A DNA stretch of 64,000 nt from Lojkania enalia. Taxonomy: Eukaryota; Ascomycota; Dothideomycetes; Pleosporales. The position numbers and the translations under genes are program-made. The stretch is from contig ML986622.1 of NCBI GenBank assembly GCA_010094045.1, forward strand, positions 1 through 64,000, read 5' to 3'. Below are positions 37,501 through 49,284 of the stretch, one piece after another; position 1 is the first letter of the stretch, and each line of letters starts with the position of its first letter. The notes below the pieces were generated by a model. That model was not told the DNA's origin. It worked only from the letters and a program-made list of their open reading frames with translations, and did no database searches.

Positions 37501-40034
37501 AGGACGATTTTCAGCGCCAATGCATGGCTACGCCCAAGTCAAGCCTGTGAGACTCGCCGTTTGCTCGCGGTTTTGGCATGTGAGCGCGTGATACACAAGA
37601 TGCCGGACTTTGTTGGCGATTGCCTCGTGAGCGGATTCTCCGCCAAGAATGGTGTCAAGACGCCAAGAGCGGGGAGCTTTGCGCTCTAGTGTTGCGGTCG
37701 AATAGCGCGGAGAGGGTGCACCGACAGCATGCATGGTGGCGTTGAGGCTGTGCAGCTAATGTCCAAGGATGGTGGTAGTTCCCCCCGAAGGTGCAAGATG
37801 CATTTCACGAGCTCTGGAAATTGGCTGACATGTTCACTTGCTCGACATGGTGCCCGATATCAACATGAATCTGAGAGGGAAATTTTTGGCGGGTCTGTGG
37901 GCACAAGGGGGCCACAAGGGTGGCACAACCCCGAGCCTCGGACAAAGCAAATGCTGATATGGGCGCGGTCATCAATCGGTCGGTGTGCATCGATTGCAAG
38001 CTGCGTTTATGATGCGCTGTGACTAGGCAGAGATATGCGGCCGCGGAGGATCAAGCGCACCTCTTACACACTTCCTAGCGAAACGTGCGAAATGCAACAC
38101 CCACCGCCAGGACAGCAGGTCAACGCCTCGACACTGTGCAACATCGAGATAGGTGCCGTATCGCGGAGGCGTTGCTTCTTTCTCGAGCAGCCCGTGGTTG
38201 GGCTGCAACGGCGGGCGTTCCACACCAGGCGAGTAGATGGGAGGCTCGTCTAGTCATGTTGTAGCGTGAAGATCTGGCCATGTGGTGGTCTGGTGGTGAT
38301 AGTCTTCCAGGGATGGCCGTCTTGAGTCTGAGCTGCATCGGGCCCACGAGGTCAAACAGGCAATGACTTCATCTGGTTGCGCTCCGGCTATTCCCAGTCT
38401 GATATTGATCAGCGGGATTCAACCGCCGTCCTCAGCCTCTTCTTCCTGGGATCGCGCCCTCTTCGCTACCGCGGATGATATCTGCAGCTGGAATATTGCC
38501 CACGTTTGGCGTGCTACAGGGCTTCTCTTTTTTTTTTCCTCTTCGCAGCGGATGCCCCATGTGCGCCTAGTGTCCAGGACCCCCAGGCCGGCCCCTCGAT
38601 GCTCGCAGGATGGAGGGCCCGCCGGGGTGGCGGGTAGAAACAAGCGGCCGGTCTTGGTATCTCTTGGACACGTTTCCCCCTCATCCCCAAGACGGCGCGC
38701 CTTTAGGCCAGCGTCTTCAGCACTACTACTGCTTGGACTGTCGGGAGCGGTAGTCGGTCCCCGGCTGGCACCCATGCACAGGCTGTTTTGCCAGAATGGC
38801 CATCCCGGCCTCAACGCTGGCGATTTTCGAGAAGCGTCGAAGCGTCCGCTGGCCGTTGCGTTGCGCCAGGAGATTGTCTGCGGGCTGCACGGGCGTGCAA
38901 GAAGCAGACGCTGACCAATGGGGGCGGCACGCCGGGCATGTCTCCTATCTGTGAGGCCGTGGTGTTGCGCTGCGGTGGGCGCACAATAGGGCCAGGTGTG
39001 CGGTGAGGGTCAGGGTGAGGTGAGGGCACGGCGGCGGCGTTGGTGGTGGTGGGGGGTGTCCCACTGGTCCCGGGGCGCTGGCTCGGATCTGCTGGGCAGC
39101 TTCATTTGGCCGCCGCTAGTGCCAGCTTCCGCGTGTTTCTCGTCCCGCCCGCCGCGACCGTCGACGCCAGAGTGAATGTCCCATCCCCTATCTGGCGCCA
39201 TCCCAGCAGCCTCCTGTTCTTGGAAGACGACCACCACCACCACCCGCCGCGCATGTCCTAATTCCTGACCCATGCTCGGCCTAGCCACACCCTCCGCCCA
39301 GCAGCGCGGCCACGTTAAATACATACAGCGCCCGCTTGTGGCCCTGCTCAGAATGCCCGTCGACGCTCCTCGCCTGCCGCAGCACCAGTAAGGCTGACCT
39401 CAACCTCGCACGCAGCAGCCTCCCTCCCCATTGTTGCCATTACCAGAAGCCTTTTGTTTTGCATTCCGGCCTTATCGTCCCGTCGTCTACTGCCCGGCTT
39501 GGTAAGCCTCCGGGCTGCCAACCAATTCTTCATCCCCATCCCCTATCCCGTTCCGCAACTTCCGCTGTGCTCCTCTCTCCTCTCTGGCCCCAAACGTGTC
39601 CATTCCCTCATATTATTCCTCGCGACACCCTGCGAAGGAGCCAAGGGGGGATCGTCTGCCCGCCCACCTATCAGCATCCTAGGTCTTGGCACACGACGCC
39701 GTTTCACAGCCTCTATCGGCATCAACCCATTTACACGCCACATATACTACAAGGCCTGCCTCCACACCGCAGCACCCTCCCAAAGCGCCATCCCTATTCT
39801 TTACCACCGCATCCCCAAGGCCAACTTAAAGAGAGACCCCCTTCAATCCCGACATTGTGGATCACCTGAGCCGTCACCGACAACCTTGGCTCCGTGACAT
39901 CGTTCTCGAACACCCGCATTCTTGCACAGCCATCGCCACTCCTTTCACGACGTATTCCCTAGCTATAATATTCCTGCCCGAAGGCAGGCTCGCCCCAACG
40001 AGGACCTACCTCGACATTACGTGAAACCACCGAA
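34555..40034. other. 5.5-kb region without a supported gene
   Basis: Between HOM6 and the Cys-rich gene I find no splice-consistent or motif-bearing reading frame on either strand. The first half (to about 37.3 kb) is AT-rich with many short broken frames. The second half, especially about 38.0-39.3 kb, is GC-rich, with G/T and C/A runs (for example GGTGGTGGTGGGGGG near 39040). The last about 700 bp before 40035 are pyrimidine-rich and look like the long leader or promoter of the downstream gene. Confidence 0.45.
34946..35008. repeat. (TA)n and AAAAT/AAGAAT microsatellite
   Basis: A TA dinucleotide tract runs directly into AAAATAAAAATAA and then AATAAG repeats. It is a simple-sequence tract with no coding content. 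Confidence 0.8.
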
Positions 40035-40607
40035 ATGTGTATCGCTGAACTGAACGTCTCTCTTTTGCCTTGCCGGCACCGCTGGTACCACCTACAGAAG
40101 CCCTGTAGTCCGTCGGCGAACTTATCCACCTGCGGAAACAAGCTGGGTCTCGCGGGCTGGGAGATCAAATGCGACTTTTGTCCCTACTGCGCGGGCTGGA
40201 ACCCCCCCAACTCCGAGTATCGACTCGTAGGCAATGACCGCACTCCCACTGTCGGTGGCCTTTCTCGGACCCCCTCTCTTTCCTTGTCGATGACTCGACG
40301 CGAATCGCGACGAGGCAGCCTGTCTAGGTCAGACAGCAATACGAGCATCACCATGATGGCCCAGGAGAAGAACCGTGCAATGAACGCTAGGGTTGATGCC
40401 TACTTTAGGGTCCCTCCAGAGACAGCGCCGGTTCCTGAAGCGGATGATGAAAACGATGGGATTATTGCAACAAGCCCGAGCGACACCTCCAGCGAGACGC
40501 ATGAGAGCCTCCAGCACGCTTCCACTTCATCTCAATCTGACAGGTCTGGTCTTTTCAAAAAGATGCGCTTCAGGTCAAAGAAACTTTCGCTTGGTGTATT
40601 CAAGTAA
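40035..40607 (+). CDS. Cys-rich fungal protein, 190 residues
   Basis: A single exon. The N-terminal 52 residues hold seven cysteines (2, 13, 24, 33, 46, 49, 52) with PCRHRWYHL and KCDFCPYC, a layout suggesting a small zinc-binding fold. After that the protein is polar and disordered, with Ser/Arg-rich segments (RRESRRGSLSRSDSN), an acidic patch and a basic tail (FKKMRFRSKKLSLGVFK). Short proteins beginning MCI with this Cys/His block and an Arg-Ser tail are, as far as I know, common in filamentous ascomycetes and unstudied. Serines in RRxS contexts could be targets of basophilic kinases. A very long gene-free region precedes it. Confidence 0.75.
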   Translation: MCIAELNVSLLPCRHRWYHLQKPCSPSANLSTCGNKLGLAGWEIKCDFCPYCAGWNPPNSEYRLVGNDRTPTVGGLSRTPSLSLSMTRRESRRGSLSRSDSNTSITMMAQEKNRAMNARVDAYFRVPPETAPVPEADDENDGIIATSPSDTSSETHESLQHASTSSQSDRSGLFKKMRFRSKKLSLGVFK

Positions 40608-42297
40608 ACTTTGAGCAGGACAGGCGCTAGCAATCACCACTGCTATTTGTTTTCCGGGGCTCGAAAGAGCGACACGCGGGGTGTGCAATCCATGTCCACT
40701 GCCGCAGACGGAACGATGCCGAAAATTCTCCACATCCGGATCGACATCTACCCCCACGCTATTCTCTTATGGAACAATCTCGGTTCTAACGTCTCCACTC
40801 TTTCTTTCGGGCTTGTGCTTACCATCTCTACTCTGTTTGTTATTGCACTTTCCATAACGGTTTGTTTCTTGGTTCAGATACCCGCATCATTATGCACTTG
40901 AAGACGCATATCGGAAGTCCCATGTGCGGGCGCGACCGACCACCATCGGCGTTTTCGAAAAAGATAGGAAAACAAAAAAGCAAGGGCGACCTTTCTACAC
41001 TATAACGGCTCAATTTCTACTCTAGGACTCACATTACATTTTGCAACGAGGCGTTTGGGGATTTTGCGCAGACGAACGGCATAGGCGAGAGCAGGCATTG
41101 TTTCACGGGCACTTTGTGACTTGGACTGCCCGCAGTCTATTTAGACCATGGCGCCCGCTCACTGTCACTACAGTACCCTATTCCAGCGAGCACTTACGCG
41201 GTTTCGGTAGCGAGGTTAGATGTTTGCAATTTAGTTTTCATTTTGAGGTGTCCATGGTGGCTTCCGTGGCTCGATCGTATCCCATCGCATTGAGTAACGT
41301 CTATCGTGACTTTTTCTTTCCACTCTGTTACAGTGAGATAGGTATCGGTGCATTCCCGCTCCGCTCCGCCCATCCCACCCGCTTGTTTCATATCACGACA
41401 TTACCGCACCACTGGGAATATCTTGCTCGATCGCGGTAAGTATGACGAAGCGTGTAATGCATTCTCCATACCGCCGACTTAAGAATATGGGGCCGAAGAG
41501 CCGAGTATCGTCATATGTGTTTTAGATTTCTTCAGCATTATGTAGAGATGGTATTGGACGCACGAGATGTAGTCTAGCTTGTGCAGCCCTGCTTGTCTGA
41601 GTGATTAGTTACACATATCTTACGTTCTAGTAAATATATTTATCGATCTGTTTTGTATTCCCTTCACTACTGCTGAAGTAGTGGAGGTTTTCAGTCCGGA
41701 CTGATATAGGCACCCGCTCCCTTCCGTTCTAATTCCAACTCGGCCCAATTATTTGATGATGTCGTGCAATGTACATTCTCTGCAATGGGTTCCGGCTGTC
41801 GAAGGCAATCTTGGCTCGCTCTCGATTCGAACGAATTATTCCCTTTGAATATTGAGGAGTGATTATGTACTGTATGTATTTTTGCGTAGCTTGAATAGTC
41901 CTTATTCATATCTTTGCATATCCTAACACCATAATTATCGTCTCTGAATAACGTACGCTGTCCTCGCTTGCAGAAGCTTAGTGCTTGCACTTAAAACGAA
42001 CTTGACATGTACTTTCGTCGCTAAGCAAAAATAAATCATATGCAAGATGAAACTAGTAGAGAGGTGTGAGATGATAGACAACACCATGCGTAGCAAGAAA
42101 TGCACAATCCAATAAGCCTCCCTTTTATCGAGTATGAGCTATAACCCACGAACCCCGATTCATTCCAATCTTACAAATTATAGAACTCTGTCATAGGAAT
42201 CATCGAAGCCGTCATTATATACAAATATCTCCGTAATCCATCAACCATCATACACACCAAGCTAATATACGTCCTCTGTAGAACCGGTACCATTCCG
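40608..42297. other. Intergenic region, no gene seen
   Basis: The 3' flank of the Cys-rich gene and the 3' flank of the mucin-like gene on the other strand converge here. Short frames occur, but none has a motif or a splice-consistent extension. Confidence 0.45.
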
Positions 42298-44436
42298 TCA
42301 CTGCATCCTCCCAGGTGCCTCATAATACCCCTGCGGTAGATGATGCGGACCCCCTTGCTGCGGGCTCTGCCCTCTGTACTCCCACGCCTGCCCTTCCGGC
42401 ACGCCCTGCAGTTCCTGTCTAGGAAATGGATACTCTCCGCTCTGCAGCTCGCTTCTATTGCCGGTGCTATATCCGCCATCGCTTCCCAGGCCAGGCGTGT
42501 TATTGTTCGAGTACCGGCGCTCGACAGCCAACATCCCTTGCTGACTATCCACCTCACTATAGCCCTCAGGGATCGACGGGCTACGCGGTGCGTACGGCGG
42601 AGACATGGTTCGTTGACCGGGACGCCAGTCTGCGGCATACGTGGCCGGCACAGGGACATTCGGCAGCGTCGGTTCTAATCCGCCTTCGTGGAAAGGGCCG
42701 CTTACCGGAGGCGGGGGCACATTGCTGCGCCATTCGCGGACGCCCGTGCCTACTTGACTCCCGCCTACGTGGCTGGCGCGCGTGGAGCTCATTCCCGGTC
42801 CGAAGCCGCTCAGGCTCTCTAGAGCAGCTTTGTCGCGCTTATGCGCGCGGTGCTTCCATATCAACAGCGCGGTCAATACGCCGAAGATCAATGCGGCACC
42901 ACCAGCACCAGCTCCGATGCCGATTTTTGCGTTGGTGGACATGCCCTGTTTGGGGGTTTGGACGGGGTATTGCATTGCGTAGACTACGTTTACGATTGCA
43001 GATGTGGGTTTCGCGGCGGCAGTTGTTGTTGCATTGTCGAGGAGCGAGTTCGGGATTAGAGGGGGAGTCGAAACAACTGGCAGGGTGGAGTAGCAGGGAG
43101 TTTGACCGCCAAAGGCGGTGCTCCAGGGGAAGTAATTTCTATGCTCCATTAGCTGATAGAGTTGCTAGGCCAATAGGATACTTACAAAGGACAGCAACCG
43201 CCGTTTACTGAATGATAATCATCCGGGCAAGAATCGAGTGTTGCTTGAGCAGGCGACAAAGCACTTGGGAAACCGCCGCCACTCCCATTATCACCTGAAG
43301 GCGCCGGGCTATTGGGGCTCATAGTTGCTCCCATTGTGACAGTTACTGTTTGTGGAGCGAGTGAAACTCCTAGTGTCGAGACAAGAACATCAAAGGGACA
43401 GCAATCGGGTCTATCGGCAATACAGCCAATAACTGGAGCCCAGTAAGCTGTTGGTCCGTCGAGGATTGTGTACTCTGGAGTAGCACAGTATCCCTGGAGC
43501 AGATTTCCGGATCCAGACCACCTTGGAAGTGTGGAGTGGGTGGAAGAAGACGAAATAGAATCGGTAGTTTGAGCAGGAACATGAGGAGCTATAGAAATAG
43601 GCACAAAGCTTGGCTTTGGGACAGCGGATGGAGTGACTATGAGTGTCTCTGATGACGGAGTAGGAGTGGGACTCGGGCTATCGCTGGATGGTTGCGGTCG
43701 TGGCAGGCTTGAGTATGGTTCTGTGGCCGAAGGAGGTGGCGGAGGATCTGATGGTTCAGGGTCACTAGGCTCAGGGAGTGGAGGAGTTGATGACGACTCT
43801 AGAGATGAGTTAGAGGCACTCGGAGGTTCCGGTGGTGGTTCAGACGAACTTGGGGGGTCTGGGGATTGGGTGGATGAACTAGAGGGCTCTAGGGGTGGGA
43901 CAGACGGACTTGAGGACTCTGGAGGATCAGGCGTTGTCGTGGGCCCTGGTACAGTCGTAGGAGTGGTAGTCTCTGGAAAATCTTCAAAACTGAATGTCGA
44001 CGTAGTCGTGGCATCACAGTGGCCAGAGGACCAGCTTAGCATACTATAATCATTTTCTTGACGCTTTAGTTTAGCATAATTTCTTCAAGTTGTTCGAGAA
44101 CTTACCAGGATCGATGCATGTCGAATACGGCGTATCATAAATACAAACAGTGAACCAAGAGTTATAGTCGTCGAACATCGAGCAAACGCACGCATCTTCG
44201 GTCCGATAGAGATCATAGTACGGTTCGGCACAAGGGGACGCGGCCCATTCTCTACAACTCTGACCGACAGACGATGCTTCCAGACCCTATATGATACGCT
44301 CAGCAACGACAAGTTACAAGGCAAAGGACGAATTTACTAGGCAATTGAGTTGTCGCGGCTCGATATTTCGCGGACGAGCGAAGAATCTGGAGTGCTCGAC
44401 CCATTGTACAGCGCCCACCAGCCCTGCTAACTTCAT
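42298..44436 (-). CDS. Mucin-like single-pass membrane protein with Cys-rich ectodomain
   Basis: Four exons (44436-44338, 44286-44106, 44056-43186, 43138-42298) total 1992 nt, 663 residues. The start MKLAGLVGAVQWVEHS is a weak signal-peptide candidate. A Cys-rich block follows (SCREWAASPCAEPYYD, DACVCSMFDD, FTVCIYD, STCIDP, SSGHCD). Then comes a Pro/Ser/Thr stalk (about residues 105-250), likely O-glycosylated. A second Cys-rich part (GYCATPEYTILDG, IADRPDCCPF, DSCPDDYHSVNGGCCPL) precedes one membrane helix (IGIGAGAGGAALIFGVLTALLIW) and a basic stop-transfer KHRAHKR. The cytosolic tail is Pro/Gly/Gln-rich. This is the layout of fungal cell-wall sensors or surface mucins; the family is not recognised. 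The third exon's acceptor is CAAG, which follows a GCTAAAC branch site. Confidence 0.78.
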
Positions 44437-45530
44437 AATCCCTCAGAGAATTACTTAATTAGGATCCTAATTCACATGAAGTTATCCGGTCGTGTCAATG
44501 ATCGGCAGGCGATCGCAAACAGGGCATATAAAAATTTTACTGAAGGAACAAGGCTGGGGTTCGAAATGCCGCCGGGCTGCGGGTCCAAAGCTTCATTTAA
44601 GGGCTTCGCAAACCTCCAGCTGCGGAGTTGAGCCTCTCTGGCGCCGTCGCCTAGAACTCGATAGGAATCCATTGGTGGCGCTGGGCTGAAAGTTGACAAG
44701 ACATGGATGGCTCGATTCAAGCCATGTCTAGCCAAAATGCTAACAAACACGAGGAGTCTTCCCTAAACGTCGATGCCAAGCGTGGCGCCGTAGCTCCAGT
44801 GAGGGACGCTATCGAGTATAAGGGCTCCTTGTGGGGTATAAGGATACGATCGCATTGTGCATACACAATGGGGTGGAGTTCATACATGAAGATATTGTTG
44901 TTAGAACACTAGCATTTTCAAATCGTATATCGATGCGAGTTTTTGTGAGTTCGTTTGAATCTCTTATAATCCTAGGCTTCGCTAAAGCTGAGCGTCGTGC
45001 GATGTGTGATGGGCTCATCCAGGCCGCTTATGGTCTGAGGGAGTCCAGAGATCGGGAAGCCTCCCTCGCTAAATATCCTTAAGATATTGGACGCCACCAA
45101 AGCCTCGTAGCGACCAGACATCGACTTTGACTTTTATGCATATTTCTATAATGATTGACTTCCTATTCAAGGTTCTATTTCTATAAGTAAAGAAATAAGT
45201 GGCAAAATTTACTATGAGTGAGTAACCCGAACCATTCCAAAATTGAAAAGCAGAAACCATGAAGGTAGGCTAGCACTAGTCCAAGCGATCGGACAAATGC
45301 CTCGGGAACGTAGCTCCCTTCGGGGAGTTTAATAGTCCAGAGCATACGCACCCTTTAGACAGACATGCCTATCCCCACTCCAGCGCAAGTTTAGAAAATG
45401 GTGAAAGATACTTGGAAGAACTAAATGGAAAAAATACATGGCAATAATCGAGGTTCCATTGTGATCCTGCGGCAGTTAGCATGACATCGTCAAAGATACT
45501 GTTACACCCCAACTTGCCTTAATATTTCGC
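44437..45530. other. Intergenic region, no gene seen
   Basis: Upstream region of the mucin-like gene and downstream region of the gene at 45531. Short frames with no motif. Confidence 0.4.
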
Positions 45531-46951
45531 CTACTCGTCCTCGCCTTGGATCTGCGCCCGCTCCTTCTTGGCTTCGTCAGCTAGTCTGGTATATACTTGC
45601 TCGCGAAGCTCGGGAAACTTCTGAAACTCTTGCCAGAAGTAGGTTGGACAATCCATGTATCGACGGAAATTTACAGCGATGAAACTTGAGAGTAGCTTCC
45701 TCATCTCTCTATCCGCTTCGAATGGCACTTCCTTTTCTGAATATATTCTCAAAGCGAAAGAGAATCCTTCGAATAATGGCCAGGGCTGTAAGATCTCCAT
45801 CTTTTCCACAATCATTGCCATTAACGAGTCCAATGATATGTGCAAAGCAATTTCCCATGCCTCAGCGTAAATTCCAATGGCGTCACCTTTGCGCTGATCA
45901 ACATCACCAAAAGGCAAGTGAAAATTGCCGGTTGATAGGTATTCTGCGACAGGCCGGAATTTTTTTGGGTCGATTTTTCTAAAGGACAGTTTAAAAAAGG
46001 TATGACCATACTTGCCGTCCTGCTCTAGCAAACCCGTTTCCGGTATGTGCTTATACGTTTTGAACACTGACCTAGGAATGTCGAAACGTTCTGCTTGAGG
46101 CCCTATTATCCAACCTACGAAGTTTTTCTTGAGACTACGAAGTGGCTGGATTAGCATATCTTCCTGGTACAAACTTGAGCTCAACGCACATTTGGTCTTC
46201 ATCTTCTTCAACCGTTTCTTTAGAGGTCAATCGGTCTTGTAGGGGAACGCCCTCATCGCTCAACTCTTGATTCGTACATTCTAGGTCAAATCGGGTGGGT
46301 GAATTCGAATTATAATTTGCACCGTTGTTTCGAGGGACATCAGTGGACTCTTTATATCTACTAAATAACTGACGACCCAGGTTCCCGATTGATTTGACAG
46401 AACCACGTCTATGATCGGAAGGAAATAAAGCTGATTCTGGATAATATGCTAACGTCATCCGTCCTCTCTTTGTAGGACTTGATCCTAGAATCGTGCGGAA
46501 TGGACTAGCTGATCTCTTATTTTCTAAGCGTTGGTCCCGGCGACCAGCCTCAAGTGCTATCTCTAGGTCCGTATCGTAGATTGAACCTGGCGAAGCCGTT
46601 CGCGAATCGCCACTACTACTTCTTTGGCCCACAGCATTTTTGACTGCGATCCAATGATGAAATGACCAGTCATTCGCAATAGCGTCAAGGGGTGCTTGAT
46701 AGGCAGCGGCTAGATTTGGGTATTTTTTGGAGACTACATCTTCAGGAGGAGTGTAATCATGTATTTCTTGAAGATCACCAATGGAGGCCCACCGACTATA
46801 TTATATTAACACTGGTCAGGGAGGCTTATTTTTAGAGGGCGTAACTAAGAGGGCGTAGGTGTTGGGAGTAAAGCCCATACTGTCGTTCAGCCTTGATCGG
46901 GTCGGAAGGGATGTACCGCTGAGATGTTGAAGCATAAATGGGTAAGAACAT
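45531..46951 (-). CDS. Conserved fungal protein, possibly BTB-like
   Basis: Three exons (46951-46881, 46795-46171, 46127-45531) total 1293 nt, 430 residues. The model starts MFLPIYASTSQRYIPSD, continues with RWASIGDLQEIHDYTPPEDV and a long polar, Ser/Arg-rich segment. The C-terminal about 200 residues look globular: VELKF/KNFVGWIIGPQAERFDIPRS, GKYGHTFFKLSFRKIDPKKF and PVAEYLSTGNFHLPFGD. The last resembles the 'position in the BTB fold' blocks of fungal BTB-like proteins (phenylalanine-rich, ...VAEYLSTGxF), but the match is weak. The second intron is only 43 nt, with a GCTAATCC branch site. Reading through it would give the false end GRYANPATS. Function unknown. Confidence 0.65.
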
Positions 46952-48033
46952 AATACGCTGTCAAATTCCTGCAAGTACTTAAAGCAATATAGGTTTGGTA
47001 AAGTGACGACAAATAATTCTTAGCTTCGTTCTTTAATATATAAAACTGCGGAAGCACTATCGGAAATGAGTATATCGTAAATGGCCCCTCTGTTTCTAGT
47101 CTTCAGGCACCTAATCATCAATATTAGATAAAGAAAGGGGGATTCGCTGTACTACAAGTAGATGGCTATGGAGGGCAGATGGGGAACCGCATAAAGATGA
47201 GAATAAATACTCCTGCTCTGGGGTGGGGTTTTCTAGCCTCTCACCTGGCTGTAGGTGCGTGGGAAGTTTGTTGGTAAGAATAGTTTGAAGGTCAGCAGTA
47301 GATCGTAGAGTGAACTAGGTAATTAGAGGTGCTTGTCTTTGCTCGAAGAATGAAACGGACGTTTGTAGTGGTGGTAAGTGGAAAGGACGAGCTTAGAGAG
47401 GTAAAGAGACGTCTAAAAAGAAGGGGAGTGGGGAATATGGTAGTGAAGTAATCTTATAGAAGAAAATAGAAACGGGAGGTCTGAACAGAGCCTTTCTATA
47501 GTAAAGGCAATTCGGGGGGAAAACTGCGGTCAAGTTGGTAAAGTGAGGTACCACTTCGATTCGATTATTCCACATCCCAAATATTAGCCGCAAATGCCCT
47601 TTCGTAAAGACTAAAATGGTGTTTGCTATCCATGATGGATGCTGCTCCCAACTAGCAGTAGTGGGGAAGATTTGAAGGTAGAGGTGTGAGTAAATATCAG
47701 CAGCTCGACTTCTTTCCTGCCCGTGAATTTCGAAGCCTTTACTGGAAATAAATCCTTTAAATATGCTAATATAGTCGATAACTCAGTGGGTATAATTAGT
47801 ATGAATGAATCTCGAAAGATCCTAGTTGAAACACTCATCATAGGGCTGCTTAGTCACCACCCGTCTCCGAACATCTGTCTTCAAGCTCCAAACCTGTACG
47901 TTAACACCACGACCCCATATTCGCTCCCTCCCTTACTGGAGCCCCAATTCGCGGTCTGCCCACCTTTGCCGCACCTCTCTTATCTAGAAACCCCACCAGT
48001 TAACCTACCACGCACACAGCGCCGCACCACACC
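46952..48033. other. Divergent intergenic region before SEC11
   Basis: Upstream DNA of the possible BTB-like gene (-) and of SEC11 (+). The last about 100 bp before 48034 are C-rich, as in a 5' leader. No gene seen. Confidence 0.45.
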
Positions 48034-48656
48034 ATGCTTGGCCTCACAAACATGCAGCCCCGGCAACTGGCCACGCAAATCCTCAACTTCGCGCTCGTCC
48101 TGTCCACCGCGTTCATGCTGTGGAAAGGGTTATCCGTAGTCACTAACTCCCCGTCCCCGATCGTTGTCGTGCTATCTGGGTCCATGGAGCCCGCGTTCCA
48201 GCGCGGGGATCTGCTGTTCCTGTGGAATCGGGGCATGGACACGCAGGTCGGCGAGATCGTCGTGTATAACGTCAAGGGCAAGGATATCCCGATTGTGCAT
48301 CGGGTTGTGAGGAGGTTTGGTGGGGGGTGAGTGTTGTCTGATTCCAGGCTAGTAACACGACACCATGCGCGGGGATTGCGCAGGTCGAGGTGATTTTGGG
48401 GTACATTTACTGATGCGGAATGTGTAGGAAATCGCCCCTCCGGTTGCTAACGAAAGGTGATAACAACGCGGCCGATGACACCGAGCTCTATGCCGCTGGT
48501 CAATCGTTCTTGAATCGTAAGGAGGATGTCATTGGAAGCGTGGTTGGATATATGCCCTTTGTGGGCTATGTGACTATACTTCTTAGCGAGTACCCGTGGT
48601 TAAAGCAGGCGATGTTGGGTATCATGGGGTTGATGGTCGTGTTACAAAGGGAATGA
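48034..48656 (+). CDS. SEC11: Signal peptidase complex catalytic subunit Sec11
   Basis: Two exons (48034-48326, 48428-48656) total 522 nt, 173 residues, the normal Sec11 size. The protein cleaves signal peptides from secretory precursors in the ER lumen. An N-terminal membrane anchor ([20 protein letters not shown]) is followed by the catalytic serine in [20 protein letters not shown], the catalytic histidine in IPIVHRVV and the aspartate region [16 protein letters not shown]. The segment [18 protein letters not shown] closes the family block. The 101-nt intron interrupts the protein between the histidine and aspartate motifs (RRFGGG/KSPLRLL). Confidence 0.96.
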
Positions 48657-49201
48657 TCTTTCAGTAATGAGATGTGTATGCAGAGGGCACAATTCCAATG
48701 GGAATATGCTGATAAATCAATTTAAAATGAGATGCCAGCAGAACATGCACTACTTGCCATGGTGATTGCGCACTTCGCGGATCACTCATTGTATGGCACT
48801 TAAGCATTGGGGACCGCAATGCAGCATATGCAAGCACGGCGTTTTGTTTGGTAAAACGAGGCAACTTTCTCGCCTCATAAATGAAAGATATCCAATCGAA
48901 CTGCATAATCAGATATATTCTCTCTTGGCGATCCGAACATTATCATCAATGCACTCCTTAGCCTTCCACTCCCCACATCTACACTCCACCCCTCAAACAT
49001 AATACCCTCCAACCAACCAACTCCCAGCTCACACAAACGAACAAACCAAAAGTGTTAGAAAGAAAAAGAAATCCACCCATCACGCTCCCCAGCGTACCAT
49101 CCCCGACACCATCCATCTCTCCACCAGGCAGGCGGTCAGCCCACCACAAACCACCACACTTAAACCCCTCAACACCACATCACGCAAAAGAGAAAGAATC
49201 A
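48657..49201. other. Intergenic region SEC11 to tRNA-Gly
   Basis: No protein gene supported. The part from about 48950 is CA-rich (CCACC, AACAAACC runs) and directly flanks the tRNA's 3' end. Confidence 0.4.
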
Positions 49202-49284
49202 TGCATCTGGCAAGGTTCGAACTCGCGACCCCCGCCTCACAGATGTCTGGGAAGGCGATACCCTAACCACTGGGCTACAGATGC
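49202..49284 (-). tRNA. tRNA-Gly (anticodon CCC) with 10-nt intron
   Basis: Read on the minus strand, the acceptor arms GCATCTG and CAGATGC pair perfectly and the discriminator is A. The D arm is TAGCCCAGTGGTTAGGGTA. The anticodon stem TCGCC/GGCGG (one G-U pair) holds the loop TTCCCA-A, so the anticodon is CCC. The intron GACATCTGTG lies one base 3' of the anticodon. The T arm is GCGAG-TTCGAAC-CTTGC. Intron-free length is 73 nt. Confidence 0.9.

Noticed and set aside
38363..38914. 183-residue frame in GC-rich DNA, with long antisense frames
   Set aside because: Long frames occur on both strands here because stop codons are rare in GC-rich DNA; no motif or splice support.
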